Shown piece after piece: positions 8,876-16,753 of a stretch of DNA of 64,000 bases. Numbering within the stretch: the stretch's first letter is position 1; every line of letters starts with the position of its first letter. The notes beneath the pieces were generated by a model. The model saw nothing but the letters and a program-made list of their open reading frames with translations. It did no database searches and was not told the DNA's origin. Made by a program: the position numbers and the translations under genes. The DNA is from DATBLE01 sp963719325 (GTDB taxonomy: Bacteria > Actinomycetota > Thermoleophilia > Gaiellales > Gaiellaceae). Where the stretch lies: NCBI GenBank assembly GCA_963719325.1, contig CAVRBW010000005.1, forward strand, positions 235,100 to 299,099, read 5' to 3'.

Positions 8876-9512
8876 TTAGAGGACGGCCTCGGCGATCGAG
8901 ACGAGCTCCCGGGCTCGAAACCCACGAAAGACGAAAAAGAGAAACACCTGATAAGCGAGCAACACGCACATATCGACCCACCTACGAGAAGAAGAGACAC
9001 GCACGGCGGAAGGAAGACCGCGAAATGCAGACAGAGCGATGAACACACGGAGACGCACCCAGGGTCACCGGTCAGACCCCACCGGAGAGTGGCACGCACG
9101 TGGCTCAGCCGAGGCACACACCACCACCCCGCGCACAGGCCGCGGCGATCAACTCGCGCAGCGCCCGCTACGGACGCGGGGGCAACGCGCGTTAGGGTTG
9201 GCCGCTCGCGCGGATGCGCCTACCGAGGCAGCAGGGCACGCCCGGCGACCGCACGTGCGGCCGACGCCGATCCGGATCGCACGCTCGGCCACTGACAGCG
9301 GCCCGCGGCGCAGAGCGCGCCGCGTCGCGGAGAGACGAGCGGCGCGGAAGAGGCACGAGGTGAGGTCACGGGCTCAGGCTATGTCGACTGCGAGCGTCTT
9401 GCTAACGAAGGGGTGCGTACGAGTGATATGTGCGAGCACGTGGAGGGGTAATAGAGATGCGTGCTGCGGGTAAATCAGTATGTTACGCTACAGGTCGATA
9501 TGGGAGGAGGGG
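8876..9512. other. Right end of element 1, no supported gene
   Basis: GC-rich sequence with overlapping open frames on both strands (for example 9039-9473 +), all Arg/Ala-rich and without motifs. It ends at attR. No start site or homology could be supported. Confidence 0.35.
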
Positions 9513-9560
9513 TGACTCTGGATCAGGAAGTTGGGGTTCGAATCCCTGCCCCGCAGCCTC
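9513..9560 (+). repeat. attR of element 1 (copy of the tRNA-Gln 3' half)
   Basis: These 48 bases repeat 307-354 exactly: the anticodon stem-loop 3' side, T arm, acceptor 3' strand and CCTC. The 5' half of a tRNA is absent here, so this is the displaced attachment site, not a second tRNA. Confidence 0.93.
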
Positions 9561-9864
9561 AGGACAGCCCGCTTGGCGCGACGTTGTTGCCGCGCCAGGC
9601 ATCGCCATCAGCGGCAAGCGAAGGATGTGTTGAGCCGCCCGCGCCCTGTCGCGCTGCCATTGACAAGCGGGAACCGCTGGTGAAGCTGAGGGAAGGGGAC
9701 GGGCCGTGAGACCGGCGGCGGCGGGAGAGGCAGAACACCGTAGGCGGCGGGCCCGCCCCCGCCGTTGTTTCCCCGCCACGCTCGACACTCCTGCCACGTG
9801 GCGGGAGCGGCGGCGTGGCGCCTAGTCAACTTCGCTTATCGCTCACATAAGTTAGGTTTCTAGA
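9561..9864. promoter_or_regulatory. Intergenic region with hairpins and an inverted repeat before the ABC importer
   Basis: TGGCGCG (9574-9580) pairs with CGCGCCA (9591-9597) and may be the original tRNA-Gln terminator, now moved downstream of attR. CTTAT (9835-9839) and ATAAG (9847-9851) form an inverted repeat 14-30 bases before the importer ATPase start and could be an operator. No gene is seen. Confidence 0.4.
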
Positions 9865-10725
9865 GTGGGCAAGGTGAGCGCGCTCGCGCCTGTCTTTATG
9901 CGCCGTCGGTCGCGACGGACGCCCGGCACGCAGACCGTGCACGGCGATCGACCGCTCCTTCACCTCGACCAGGTTCGCCTCGGCTACTGGCTCGGCGGCG
10001 AGTTCCATCTCGCCGTGGAAAACGCGACGCTGGAGGTCGCGCCGCGGGAGAAGACGATCGTGATCGGCCCCTCCGGCTGCGGGAAGTCGACGCTGCTGAA
10101 AGCAATCGCTGGCTTCATCGCACCGGTCAGCGGCACGATCAGCGTCGCCGGCCAGACCGCGCTCGCGCCGGGCCCCGATCGGGCGGTCGTCTTCCAGGAG
10201 TTCGACCAGCTCTTTCCCTGGCGAACCGTGCTCGACAACGTCGCCTACCCGCTCCGAGTGAACGGGCGCGGCCGACGACAGTCGGTCGCCGAGGCCCGCG
10301 AGTATCTGGAGCTCACCCACCTGTCCCGCGCCGCCGATCGCTACCCCCACCAGCTCTCGGGCGGGATGAAGCAGCGGGTGGCGATCGCCCGGGCGCTGGC
10401 GCTCGACCCCACCCTCTTGCTCATGGACGAGCCGTTCGGCAGCCTCGACGCGATCACGAGACAGCGGTTGCAGCGCGAGCTGAACCGAATCGTCGAGCAG
10501 ACGAGCGTGACCCTGCTCTTCGTCACGCATTCGATCGAGGAGGCGATCGTGCTCGGCGACCGAGTCGTCGTCCTCTCGAATGCGCCCTCGACGGTGCTGG
10601 AGATCGTCGACGTACGCGGCCTGGGCGCCCCCGACACGGCCGAGTACGGCGCGATGCGGGGTCGCCTCCGCGACCTGCTCGCGATCGACCAGGAGGAGGT
10701 GACCGCGAATGGCGGCGACGTCTAG
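9865..10725 (+). CDS. ABC transporter ATPase, nitrate/sulfonate/taurine (NMT1/SsuB) type
   Basis: The 286-aa protein energises import with the permease and binding protein that follow. It shows Walker A GPSGCGKST (about residue 75), the Q-loop in FQEFDQLFPWRT, signature LSGGMKQR, Walker B LLLMDEPFG and the switch His in FVTHS. The LFPWRT segment is typical of the TauB/SsuB/NrtD group. The start is uncertain: GTG 9865 gives the longest form and ATG 9898 is an alternative; neither has a strong ribosome site. It overlaps the permease by 17 bp, so the two are translationally coupled. The substrate cannot be assigned from sequence alone. Confidence 0.9.
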   Translation: MGKVSALAPVFMRRRSRRTPGTQTVHGDRPLLHLDQVRLGYWLGGEFHLAVENATLEVAPREKTIVIGPSGCGKSTLLKAIAGFIAPVSGTISVAGQTALAPGPDRAVVFQEFDQLFPWRTVLDNVAYPLRVNGRGRRQSVAEAREYLELTHLSRAADRYPHQLSGGMKQRVAIARALALDPTLLLMDEPFGSLDAITRQRLQRELNRIVEQTSVTLLFVTHSIEEAIVLGDRVVVLSNAPSTVLEIVDVRGLGAPDTAEYGAMRGRLRDLLAIDQEEVTANGGDV

Positions 10726-11539
10726 CGCACCCGCCCTCCCGCGCCCTCGGCCAATGGCCGGTTGGGCTCGCCTGCCTGTGTGGATCCGCCGCACGGTTCT
10801 GCTCGCGGCGCTGGTCGGCGTCTGGCAGGCCTACGTCAGCCTGAAGCACGTCAACCCGCTCCTCTTCGCCTCCCCCTGGAGCACCGCAAAGGCGTTCTGG
10901 AACGGCTGGGCCGACGGCTCCCTGGCCGAGCCGACCTGGACGACGCTGCGCATCCTCTCCGAGGGGATCGGGATCGGCGCGCTCGTCGCCGCGGCGCTGA
11001 CGCTCTTCGCCACGCTGACGACGGTCGGCGAAGACCTGCTGACGACGCTGACCGCGATCCTCAACCCGCTCCCCGGCGTCGCCGTGCTGCCGCTGGCGAT
11101 GCTCTGGTTCGGGCTGAACACGAACGCGATCCTGTTTGCGATCGCCAACGCGACCGTCTGGCCCCTGGCGCTCGCGATCACGACCGGCTTCAAGACCACC
11201 AATCCGACCATCCTCGCGGTCGGCCGCAACATCGGCCTGTCGCGGCTGCGGCTCGTCACCGACGTCCTCGTTCCCGCCGCCTTGCCGCACGCGATCACCG
11301 GCCTGAAGACCGCCTGGGCGTTCGGCTGGCGGACCGTGATCGCCGCCGAGCTCGTCTTCGGCGTCGCCGGCGCGAAGGGCGGTCTCGGCTCCTACATCAA
11401 CAACGCGAAGCTCTACCTCCTGATCCCGCGCGTCTTCGCGGGGCTGGTCACGATCGCCGTCCTCGGCGTCCTGTTCGAAGCCCTCTTCGGGGCGTTGCAG
11501 CGGCGGACGGTCGTGCGCTGGGGGATGCAGGCCTCGTGA
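10709..11539 (+). CDS. ABC transporter permease, NMT1/SsuC type
   Basis: This 276-aa integral membrane protein has about six predicted transmembrane segments. The EAA-type loop AVGRNIGLSRLRLVTDVLVP (about residues 170-190) contacts the ATPase, and PLAMLWFGLN is typical of the BPD_transp_1 fold of sulfonate/nitrate permeases. It starts inside the end of the ATPase gene and is followed 19 bp later by the binding protein, forming a three-gene operon with the usual ATPase-permease-binding protein roles. Confidence 0.9.
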   Translation: MAATSSAPALPRPRPMAGWARLPVWIRRTVLLAALVGVWQAYVSLKHVNPLLFASPWSTAKAFWNGWADGSLAEPTWTTLRILSEGIGIGALVAAALTLFATLTTVGEDLLTTLTAILNPLPGVAVLPLAMLWFGLNTNAILFAIANATVWPLALAITTGFKTTNPTILAVGRNIGLSRLRLVTDVLVPAALPHAITGLKTAWAFGWRTVIAAELVFGVAGAKGGLGSYINNAKLYLLIPRVFAGLVTIAVLGVLFEALFGALQRRTVVRWGMQAS

Positions 11540-11558
11540 CCCAACCAGGGAGGTTCGA

Positions 11559-12539
11559 ATGAGAAGGTCACTGCTCGCCGCCGCCGTACTCGCCGCGTTC
11601 GCCGCGGTCTCGCTCGCCGCGTCGTCCGCCGTCGCGGCGCCCCGTGCCGACGCGCCGGATCACGTGACGATCGCCTACCAGCCCGGGATCGGTTACACGC
11701 CGCTGATCGTGATGAAGGCGGACAAGACGCTCGAGAAGCAGTACCCCGGGTTGAAGGTCGACTGGAAGGTGCTCTCCTCCGGGGCCTCGATCACGAACGG
11801 CGTCATCGCGGGCGACATCGACATCGGCGCCGGCGGGGTCGGCCCGATGGTGCTCGGCTGGGCGAAGGGCGTGAACTGGAAGTTCCTCGCTCCGCTCGAC
11901 TGGGGCGACCTCTGGCTGATGGCCAAAGACCCGAACATCAAGACGATCGCGGACCTGAAGGGGAAGCGGATCGCGATGCCGGGCCCGACCTCGATCCAGG
12001 CGGTCGTCCTGAAGAAGATGGCGCAGGCGAAGCTCGGTGATGCGAAGGCGCTCGACGCGGGCATCGTCGCGATGGACCACCCGGACGCGATGCAGGCGCT
12101 CCTGGCGGGGCAGATCGACGCGCATCTCACCTCGGCGCCCTTCCAGTTCCAGGAGCAGGTCCACGGAGCGCACATCGTGGCGCGCAGCTACCAGTACTTC
12201 GGCGCCCATTCGTTCCTCGGCGCGATGGTGACGCAGACGTTCTACGACGCCTACCCCGCGTTCTCGAAGCGCTTCTACGACGACGTGGTCGCGTCGATCA
12301 AGACGATCAAGACCAACCCGACCAGGGTCGCGAAGATCCTGCAGAGCGACGCCGGCGGCGCACCCACCTGGCGGCAGTTCAAGCAGTGGCTCGGCAAGCC
12401 CGGACTGAGGTACACGACCCAGCCGCTCGGCCTCGTGCGGATCGCGTACTTCATGAACAAGATCGGGATGATCAACAAGATGCCGGCGTCCTGGAAGGAC
12501 CTCGTCTTCCCGCCGGTCTACTCGACCAAGGGCAGCTGA
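11559..12539 (+). CDS. ABC transporter substrate-binding protein, NMT1/SsuA-like
   Basis: The first about 28 residues (MRRSLLAAAVLAAFAAVSLA onward) are a Sec signal peptide with cleavage near AVAAP, so the 326-aa protein acts outside the membrane. The mature part, with TIAYQPGIGYTPLIVMKADK, GDIDIGAGGVGPM and DLKGKRIAMPGPTS, follows the NMT1/SsuA periplasmic-binding fold used for sulfonates, nitrate or pyrimidine precursors. A GGGAGG site lies just before the ATG. It is the last gene of the operon and is followed by a strong terminator. Confidence 0.9.
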   Translation: MRRSLLAAAVLAAFAAVSLAASSAVAAPRADAPDHVTIAYQPGIGYTPLIVMKADKTLEKQYPGLKVDWKVLSSGASITNGVIAGDIDIGAGGVGPMVLGWAKGVNWKFLAPLDWGDLWLMAKDPNIKTIADLKGKRIAMPGPTSIQAVVLKKMAQAKLGDAKALDAGIVAMDHPDAMQALLAGQIDAHLTSAPFQFQEQVHGAHIVARSYQYFGAHSFLGAMVTQTFYDAYPAFSKRFYDDVVASIKTIKTNPTRVAKILQSDAGGAPTWRQFKQWLGKPGLRYTTQPLGLVRIAYFMNKIGMINKMPASWKDLVFPPVYSTKGS

Positions 12540-12560
12540 GCCAGTCTTCTCGCACCGACT

Positions 12561-12592
12561 AGGGACGGGCCTGGGCCCGTCCCTACGGCTTC
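12561..12592 (+). terminator. Rho-independent-like terminator of the ABC importer operon
   Basis: AGGGACGGGC and GCCCGTCCCT form a perfect 10-bp stem around CTGG, 22 bases after the stop, followed by a T-containing tail (CTTCTTCT). It separates the importer from the next gene. Confidence 0.8.
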
Positions 12593-12610
12593 TTCTAACC
12601 TGGACGGCGC

Positions 12611-13567
12611 GTGGGCAAGATCATCGACGCCGCTAGCACGTTCTTCAACCACCTGGCGGACGTGCGCTGGCTGCCGCTCGCGATCGCACTGGGGTTCCAG
12701 CTCCTCCGGTTGGTCGTCCGGGCGCCCGCCTGGCGCAACATCATCCGCGCCTCCTATCCGGAGGTGAAGATCCCGCGCCGAACCGTCCTCGGCGCCTACC
12801 TCGCCGGGATCGGGGTCAACGCGGTCATTCCCGCCCGGGGAGGCGACTTCCTCAAGCTCTACCTCGTCAAGCATCGCGTCGGCGAGACGAGCTACCCGAC
12901 GCTCGGCTCGACGCTGATCGTCGAGACCCTGTTCGACAGCATTGTCGCCGGCGGGATCCTCGCCTGGGCGCTGACGATCGGCGTCCTCCCCAGCCTCGAC
13001 GTGCTCCCCCACCTGCCGCAGATCGAATGGAGCTGGCCGCTGCGCCACAAGACGGAAGCGCTCGTGATCGGGATCGTCTGGGCCATCGTGCTCGCGCTGA
13101 TGTTCGTCATCGCCGTCCGGCGGGTACGGGACTTCAAGCACCGCGTCAGGCAGGGGTTCGCGATCCTCGGCGACCGGCCACGGTTCGTCCGGCAGGTGGC
13201 CACCTGGCAGGCGCTCTCGTGGGCCTTCCGCTTCGCGTCCGTGTACTTCTTCCTCGAGGCGTTCCGGGTTCCGGCGACATTCCACAACACGCTGCTCGTC
13301 CTCGCCGTACAGAGCTTGTCGACGCTGCTGCCGTTCACGCCCGGCGGCGTCGGCACCCAGCAGGGGTTGCTCGTCTACGTTTTCGACCGAGCGGGAACCG
13401 GCATCGCCGGTGCGTTGCTGCTCAGCTTCAGCGTCGGCATGTACATCGCGACCACGATCCTGAGCCTGGTCGTCGGCTTCGCCGCGCTCTTCCTGATGGT
13501 GCGAACGCTCCGCTGGCGCCGCGTTGTGGTGCCCGAGGACGAGAAGGCATATGCTCGCGGGCCATGA
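12611..13567 (+). CDS. Lysylphosphatidylglycerol synthase/flippase-like membrane protein (UPF0104)
   Basis: The 318-aa protein has about eight hydrophobic segments. It carries the family motif GVNAVIPARGGDFLKLYL (about residues 77-95) and LPFTPGGVGTQQG (about residue 243), characteristic of the MprF-like/AglD transmembrane family. Members of this family flip or transfer lipids; which lipid is unknown here. The start is GTG. It ends in an ATGA overlap with the next gene, so both are likely co-translated. Confidence 0.8.
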   Translation: MGKIIDAASTFFNHLADVRWLPLAIALGFQLLRLVVRAPAWRNIIRASYPEVKIPRRTVLGAYLAGIGVNAVIPARGGDFLKLYLVKHRVGETSYPTLGSTLIVETLFDSIVAGGILAWALTIGVLPSLDVLPHLPQIEWSWPLRHKTEALVIGIVWAIVLALMFVIAVRRVRDFKHRVRQGFAILGDRPRFVRQVATWQALSWAFRFASVYFFLEAFRVPATFHNTLLVLAVQSLSTLLPFTPGGVGTQQGLLVYVFDRAGTGIAGALLLSFSVGMYIATTILSLVVGFAALFLMVRTLRWRRVVVPEDEKAYARGP

Positions 13568-14214
13568 GCGCTGCTACGACACCGCACCCGATCACGCTGA
13601 ACGTCACCGACGACCTTCGCCGGTCGCGGCTGATGGTCTTCTTCCGTCTCCTGATCGCCGTCCCGCACTTCATCTGGTGGTACGCGTGGACGATCGTCGC
13701 ATTGATCGTCGTTCTGCTCGCCTGGATCTGCGCACTTGTGATCGGACGTCCGCCACGGCCGTTCCACCGCTTCCTCGGGGCGTACATCCGCTACCAGACC
13801 CACGTCTGGGCGTTCGTCACCCTCGTCGCGAATCCGTTTCCGGGCTTCGTCGGCAAGCGCGGGAGCTACCCGATCGACCTCGTGACGCCGGTCGACCCCG
13901 AACCCCAGAAACGCCTGGTCACGTTCTTCCGGATCATCCTGGCGATTCCGGTTCTCATCCTCGAGCGCTTCCTCACCTACGCGCTCTTCGCCGTCGGCTT
14001 CCTCGGATGGTTCGCCGCACTCGCCCAAGGGCGGATGCCCGAGGGCTTTCGCGACCTCGGCGCATACATCCTGCGCTACTCCGGCCAGGTCAGCGGCTAC
14101 GCCCTCCTCCAGACGGCCCGGTATCCGCACAGCAGCCCGCGCCACGACTTCGCGCCGCCAGCGCCGGCGTCGGTTGTGCCGGAGGCACCGGCACCGCCGA
14201 GCCCGGCTCCGTAG
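13564..14214 (+). CDS. DUF4389-like membrane protein
   Basis: The ATG overlaps the preceding stop (ATGA) and the product has 216 aa. An N-terminal half (RLLIAVPHFIWWY, then IRYQTHVWAF) is followed by a second similar half (FRIILAIPVLILERF, then LRYSGQVSGYALL). This is the duplicated two-helix plus YQTHV-like pattern of DUF4389 proteins. The tail is Pro/Ala-rich. Function is unknown; the context suggests a membrane partner of the upstream flippase-like protein. Confidence 0.75.
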   Translation: MSAATTPHPITLNVTDDLRRSRLMVFFRLLIAVPHFIWWYAWTIVALIVVLLAWICALVIGRPPRPFHRFLGAYIRYQTHVWAFVTLVANPFPGFVGKRGSYPIDLVTPVDPEPQKRLVTFFRIILAIPVLILERFLTYALFAVGFLGWFAALAQGRMPEGFRDLGAYILRYSGQVSGYALLQTARYPHSSPRHDFAPPAPASVVPEAPAPPSPAP

Positions 14215-14242
14215 CGGGCACCGCCGCTACACTGGTCGCCGC

Positions 14243-14315
14243 GGCGCATTCGTCTAGTGGCCTAGGACACCGCCCTCTCACGGCGGCGGCACGGGTTCGA
14301 ATCCCGTATGCGCCT
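14243..14315 (+). tRNA. tRNA-Glu (anticodon CTC)
   Basis: The acceptor stem GGCGCAT pairs with ATGCGCC. The anticodon stem CCGCC/GGCGG holds loop CTCTCAC, giving anticodon CTC. The T arm is CGGGTTCGAATCCCG. CCA is not encoded. It is intact and is the integration target of element 2, whose integrase gene runs into its 3' part from the other strand. Confidence 0.94.
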
Positions 14316-15214
14316 CTTGGGCTTTGGACGGAAACGCGGAAGAGCCGAAGGAGAGTCCGCGGGCGACCGATTCCATCGCCCGCGCTTTGTCCTTCCGGCG
14401 CAGGTACACCAGTGTCGTTTCAAGCCGGGCATGCCCGAGGACTCCTTGATTCCGACGATCTCGCCAGGCTTGCTCTCGTCCATTCGGACAGCGCAGGCGC
14501 CGCGAAGGGCATGCACATGAACTTCAAGTCCGACCCGCACAGCCACGCGCGTGACCGTGTTCCAGATCACCTTGTCAGAGCGTTCGGCGCGGCGTACCGC
14601 CGCTGGGCGACGGTTCGGGATCAGATAGTCCTCCGCGCTTGCCCAGACCCCGTAGTCCTCTGCCGCACGCAGGATGGCGACGTATTCATCCGGCATCGGC
14701 TTGACGATCGGCTTCCCACCCTTCTCCTCACGGAAGCGGATCGTCCCGGCCCGGAAGTCGACGTCCCTTAGTCGCACACGATTCATCGCGCCTCGCCGCG
14801 CCCCGGTGTAGAGCCCGGTCGCGATGCACAGGCCCTCTTGCCAGTCCTCGCACGCTTCGAGTAGCCGAGCTGCCTCTTCAGTCGAAAGCGTGACCACGTC
14901 CAAGTCCTCGGGCCGCTTCTTCCGGGGACGTTTGAGCGGATAAGCCACGTCGGCGGCGGCAAGACCTCGCTCGAAAAGAAAACGGAGAACCCGCGCACGA
15001 GGCTAACTGCACTCGCGAGGGTCGAAGGCTCCTTAGAGGTCCAGCGATTCAGAAACCGCTCATAGTCGAGCAACGCGAGGTCTCCAACGTCCTTATCGCG
15101 CGCGTCGTCAGCAAGGTGATTCAGGTGCCGTCGGTAGCCACGCAGCGCCGAAGGCCTTCGACCCTGCCTCGCGAGGTACCCGAGATAGAGGTCGATCGCT
15201 TCTCCGAAGCTCAC
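14278..15214 (-). pseudogene. Tyrosine integrase of element 2 with two frameshifts
   Basis: The gene starts with a GTG at 15214 that overlaps the TGA of the small gene before it. The first frame gives the core-binding domain (AIDLYLGYLARQGRRPSALR). After a shift near 14975 the catalytic domain follows: LYTGARRGAMN with the first Arg, then HVHALRGACAVRMDESKPGE with the H-x-x-R box. A second shift near 14440 restores GHARLETTLVYLRRKDKAR with the catalytic His and Tyr. The stop is at 14278-14280 inside tRNA-Glu. Each shift is one base. All catalytic residues would be present if both were repaired, so inactivation is recent or the shifts are sequencing errors. Confidence 0.85.
14296..14315 (+). 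repeat. attL of element 2 (20-bp repeat in tRNA-Glu 3' end)
   Basis: The last 20 bases of the tRNA-Glu, from TTCGAATCCC to GCGCCT, recur exactly at 20168-20187. This marks the boundaries of a 5.9-kb integrated element. Confidence 0.88.
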
Positions 15215-15408
15215 GGCCCTTCCCCCTCCCGCTTCGGCAACCAGCGCCGCCATCGCTTCGCAGGCTCGGTTTCCCGATCCGTACGGGCCGCGTAAGCGTG
15301 GACGTCCTCCAGCGGGATGTAGCGCTCGTAGCTCGCCCTCGTCCCCGCCGTGCGTCCCCCGCGAGCCAACTCGCCCATCCACATATCGACCGCCCGTGAG
15401 AGCCTCAC
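15211..15408 (-). CDS. Small protein: integrase-like N-terminus joined to a helix-turn-helix-type tail
   Basis: The 65-aa frame starts with MRLSRAVDMWMGELARGGRT and ASYERYI, which resembles a recombinase core-binding helix pair. It ends with IPLEDVHAYAARTDRETEPA and KRWRRWLPKREG. The second half closely matches the end of the neighbouring helix-turn-helix protein (VPLEDIYVYAERTGRRTKAL, KRWPAWLEAKRG). It overlaps both neighbours by 4 bp, so the three genes form one coupled unit ahead of the integrase. It may regulate integration; this is inference. Confidence 0.55.
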   Translation of the reverse strand: MRLSRAVDMWMGELARGGRTAGTRASYERYIPLEDVHAYAARTDRETEPAKRWRRWLPKREGEGP

Positions 15409-15680
15409 GCCTTCGCCCCCCTCTTCGCCTCAAGCCAAGCAGGCCACCGCTTCAGCGCCTTAGTTCTGCGACCTGTTCGCTCCGCGTAGACATATATGTC
15501 CTCAAGCGGGACGTAGACCCACCGCGGCCCGTAGCTCACCGGCCCCCACTCGTCTTCCTTATCGCTGGCGAACATGCGAAGGTCCTCGCGCTTGCAGAGC
15601 GTATGCACGGTCTTTCGCGAAACTCCGAGGAGTGCCGCAGCGCCCCCCGGCGAAACCACCCGCCCCTCGAACTCATCCAT
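15405..15680 (-). CDS. Helix-turn-helix DNA-binding protein, probable excisionase/regulator
   Basis: The 91-aa protein has an N-terminal helix-turn-helix (PGGAAALLGVSRKTVHTLCK, about residues 11-30) followed by a wing ending VPLEDIYVYAERTGRR, the layout of MerR/excisionase-type proteins. Such proteins bind the att region or their own promoter. ATG 15680 is the only start in frame. A longer in-frame relative (MSEPIENEEKRQ, from 15736) lies one base out of phase and could mark a lost N-terminus. Two direct repeats at 15741-15773 are the likely operator. Confidence 0.65.
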   Translation of the reverse strand: MDEFEGRVVSPGGAAALLGVSRKTVHTLCKREDLRMFASDKEDEWGPVSYGPRWVYVPLEDIYVYAERTGRRTKALKRWPAWLEAKRGAKA

Positions 15681-15740
15681 GAGAGCAGCCAGCTTCTCGT
15701 CTGGCGCTTCTCTTCGTTTTCGATCGGTTCACTCATGTCA

Positions 15741-15773
15741 GACCATCGTTACCCATCTGCGGACCATGGTTAC
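15741..15773. promoter_or_regulatory. Two 12-bp direct repeats 21 bp apart (likely regulator/Xis sites)
   Basis: GACCATCGTTAC (15741-15752) and GACCATGGTTAC (15762-15773) differ at one base and are spaced by two helical turns, just upstream of the helix-turn-helix gene. This fits cooperative binding by that regulator or an excisionase. Confidence 0.5.
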
Positions 15774-15900
15774 GCTCAAGTCGCTGCATTGTCAAATGCA
15801 GGCCAACGTGAAGTGGGGCTAGCCCGTCCCGAAGTAGTCGCTGTCACGCGCAGCAGGGCATACATCTCCCGGTCGACTTCGCCTACGTTGGAATCGGTCA
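15774..15900. other. Short intergenic stretch between regulator genes and the mrr relic
   Basis: No gene, hairpin or promoter stands out. It is the region upstream of the leftward regulator operon and downstream of the mrr relic. Confidence 0.4.
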
Positions 15901-16738
15901 TCAAAGCTGTGAGATGCTCGCGTCAGAGATCCACTCGCGGCAGAAACGCCGGATGGCTACTCCCTGAGCACGGCGCGCGAGGATAGACGCCGTAACGATG
16001 ATCCCCTTCGACGCCCTCGCCCCTTGCAGCGCACCAACGAACGCCTGTACGACCGGACGCCCAACCGTCCCCTCCCATCGCTTCGCCTGCACATAGACAA
16101 CGTCGAGACCAAGGCGATCCTCCCGAATTACCCCGTCGATACCCGCATCGCCACTCCGGCCCGTCCGCAAGCGCGAGTCCTCCGTCCCATCGCCAGATGC
16201 CATCGCGTGAAGCACTTCCCGCAGAGCTTCGAAGTCCGAGGAAGAGATGCAGGGATCCTGTCCAGGACGTCGTCGATCAGAGCCTGCCGATGTTCCAGAT
16301 AGGCAGCATCGATGCGCTCTTCCGGCGTCTCGGTCTCTGTCACAAGCGGTCCCTCAACAGGCCCTCCACTCCGCCTTCTCCCTCTCCTCGACCCGCCCGC
16401 TTGCCTGAATTCCGCGAACTCGGGAAACTGCGACAGGACAGTGAGATCGACCCGTTCTGGGTTCGCGGCCAACACCTCGCGACAGCGCTCGGCGATCGCA
16501 TAGACAGACCGTCGCGGCCCACGAGCAGCCCGACTCGGTAGAGGTACGTCGCCGCCCAGCCCATGCGCTTGTCGAATGTCCTGGCTAAGGCGCTCGGGAG
16601 CCTTTCTGCCAACTCCTCTTCAGACAACTCGAACCTCGTTCCCAGAGCGGCCCTCGCATCAGCAATAGCTCGCTCTTGCCCCGACGCGTACTCCTCCAAG
16701 AGAGGGCGCATCAGGGTCCGAAAATCAGGAACCGGCAT
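15901..16738 (-). pseudogene. Mrr-family restriction endonuclease with two frameshifts
   Basis: Three frames together give a full-length Mrr protein of about 279 residues. The N-terminal winged helix (MPVPDFRTLMRPLLEEYASG, then ELSEEELAERLPS) shifts near 16515 to YAIAERCREVLAANPERVDL and a linker ending TPEERIDAAYLEHRQALIDD. It shifts again near 16245 to the nuclease domain with GDAGIDGVIREDRLG and VYVQAKRWEG. The D-x15-QAK core of the PD-(D/E)XK fold (GIDG...QAK) is intact. Mrr enzymes cut modified DNA. Each break is a single base; the present gene should yield no enzyme. Confidence 0.82.
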
Positions 16739-16753
16739 CGCGGCACCCCAACC

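Larger units (their letters stand above)
307..9560. mobile_element. Decayed integrative element 1 in tRNA-Gln (9.2 kb)
   Basis: The region is bounded by identical 48-bp att repeats. From left to right I can recognise relics of a tyrosine integrase (minus), an XRE regulator, an excisionase-like helix-turn-helix protein and a primase-helicase (all plus), then several unidentified coding islands. This order fits an actinobacterial integrative element or phage satellite. Every recognisable gene is interrupted by frameshifts or stops. From about 2.5 to 8.3 kb the + strand is almost free of G and holds long A/G tracts, unlike the GC-rich flanks. Whether the decay is biological or comes from poor sequence quality cannot be settled from the sequence. 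Confidence 0.8.

Noticed and set aside
9513..9560. Second tRNA-Gln gene
   Set aside because: Only the 3' half is present; the 5' acceptor strand and D arm are missing.
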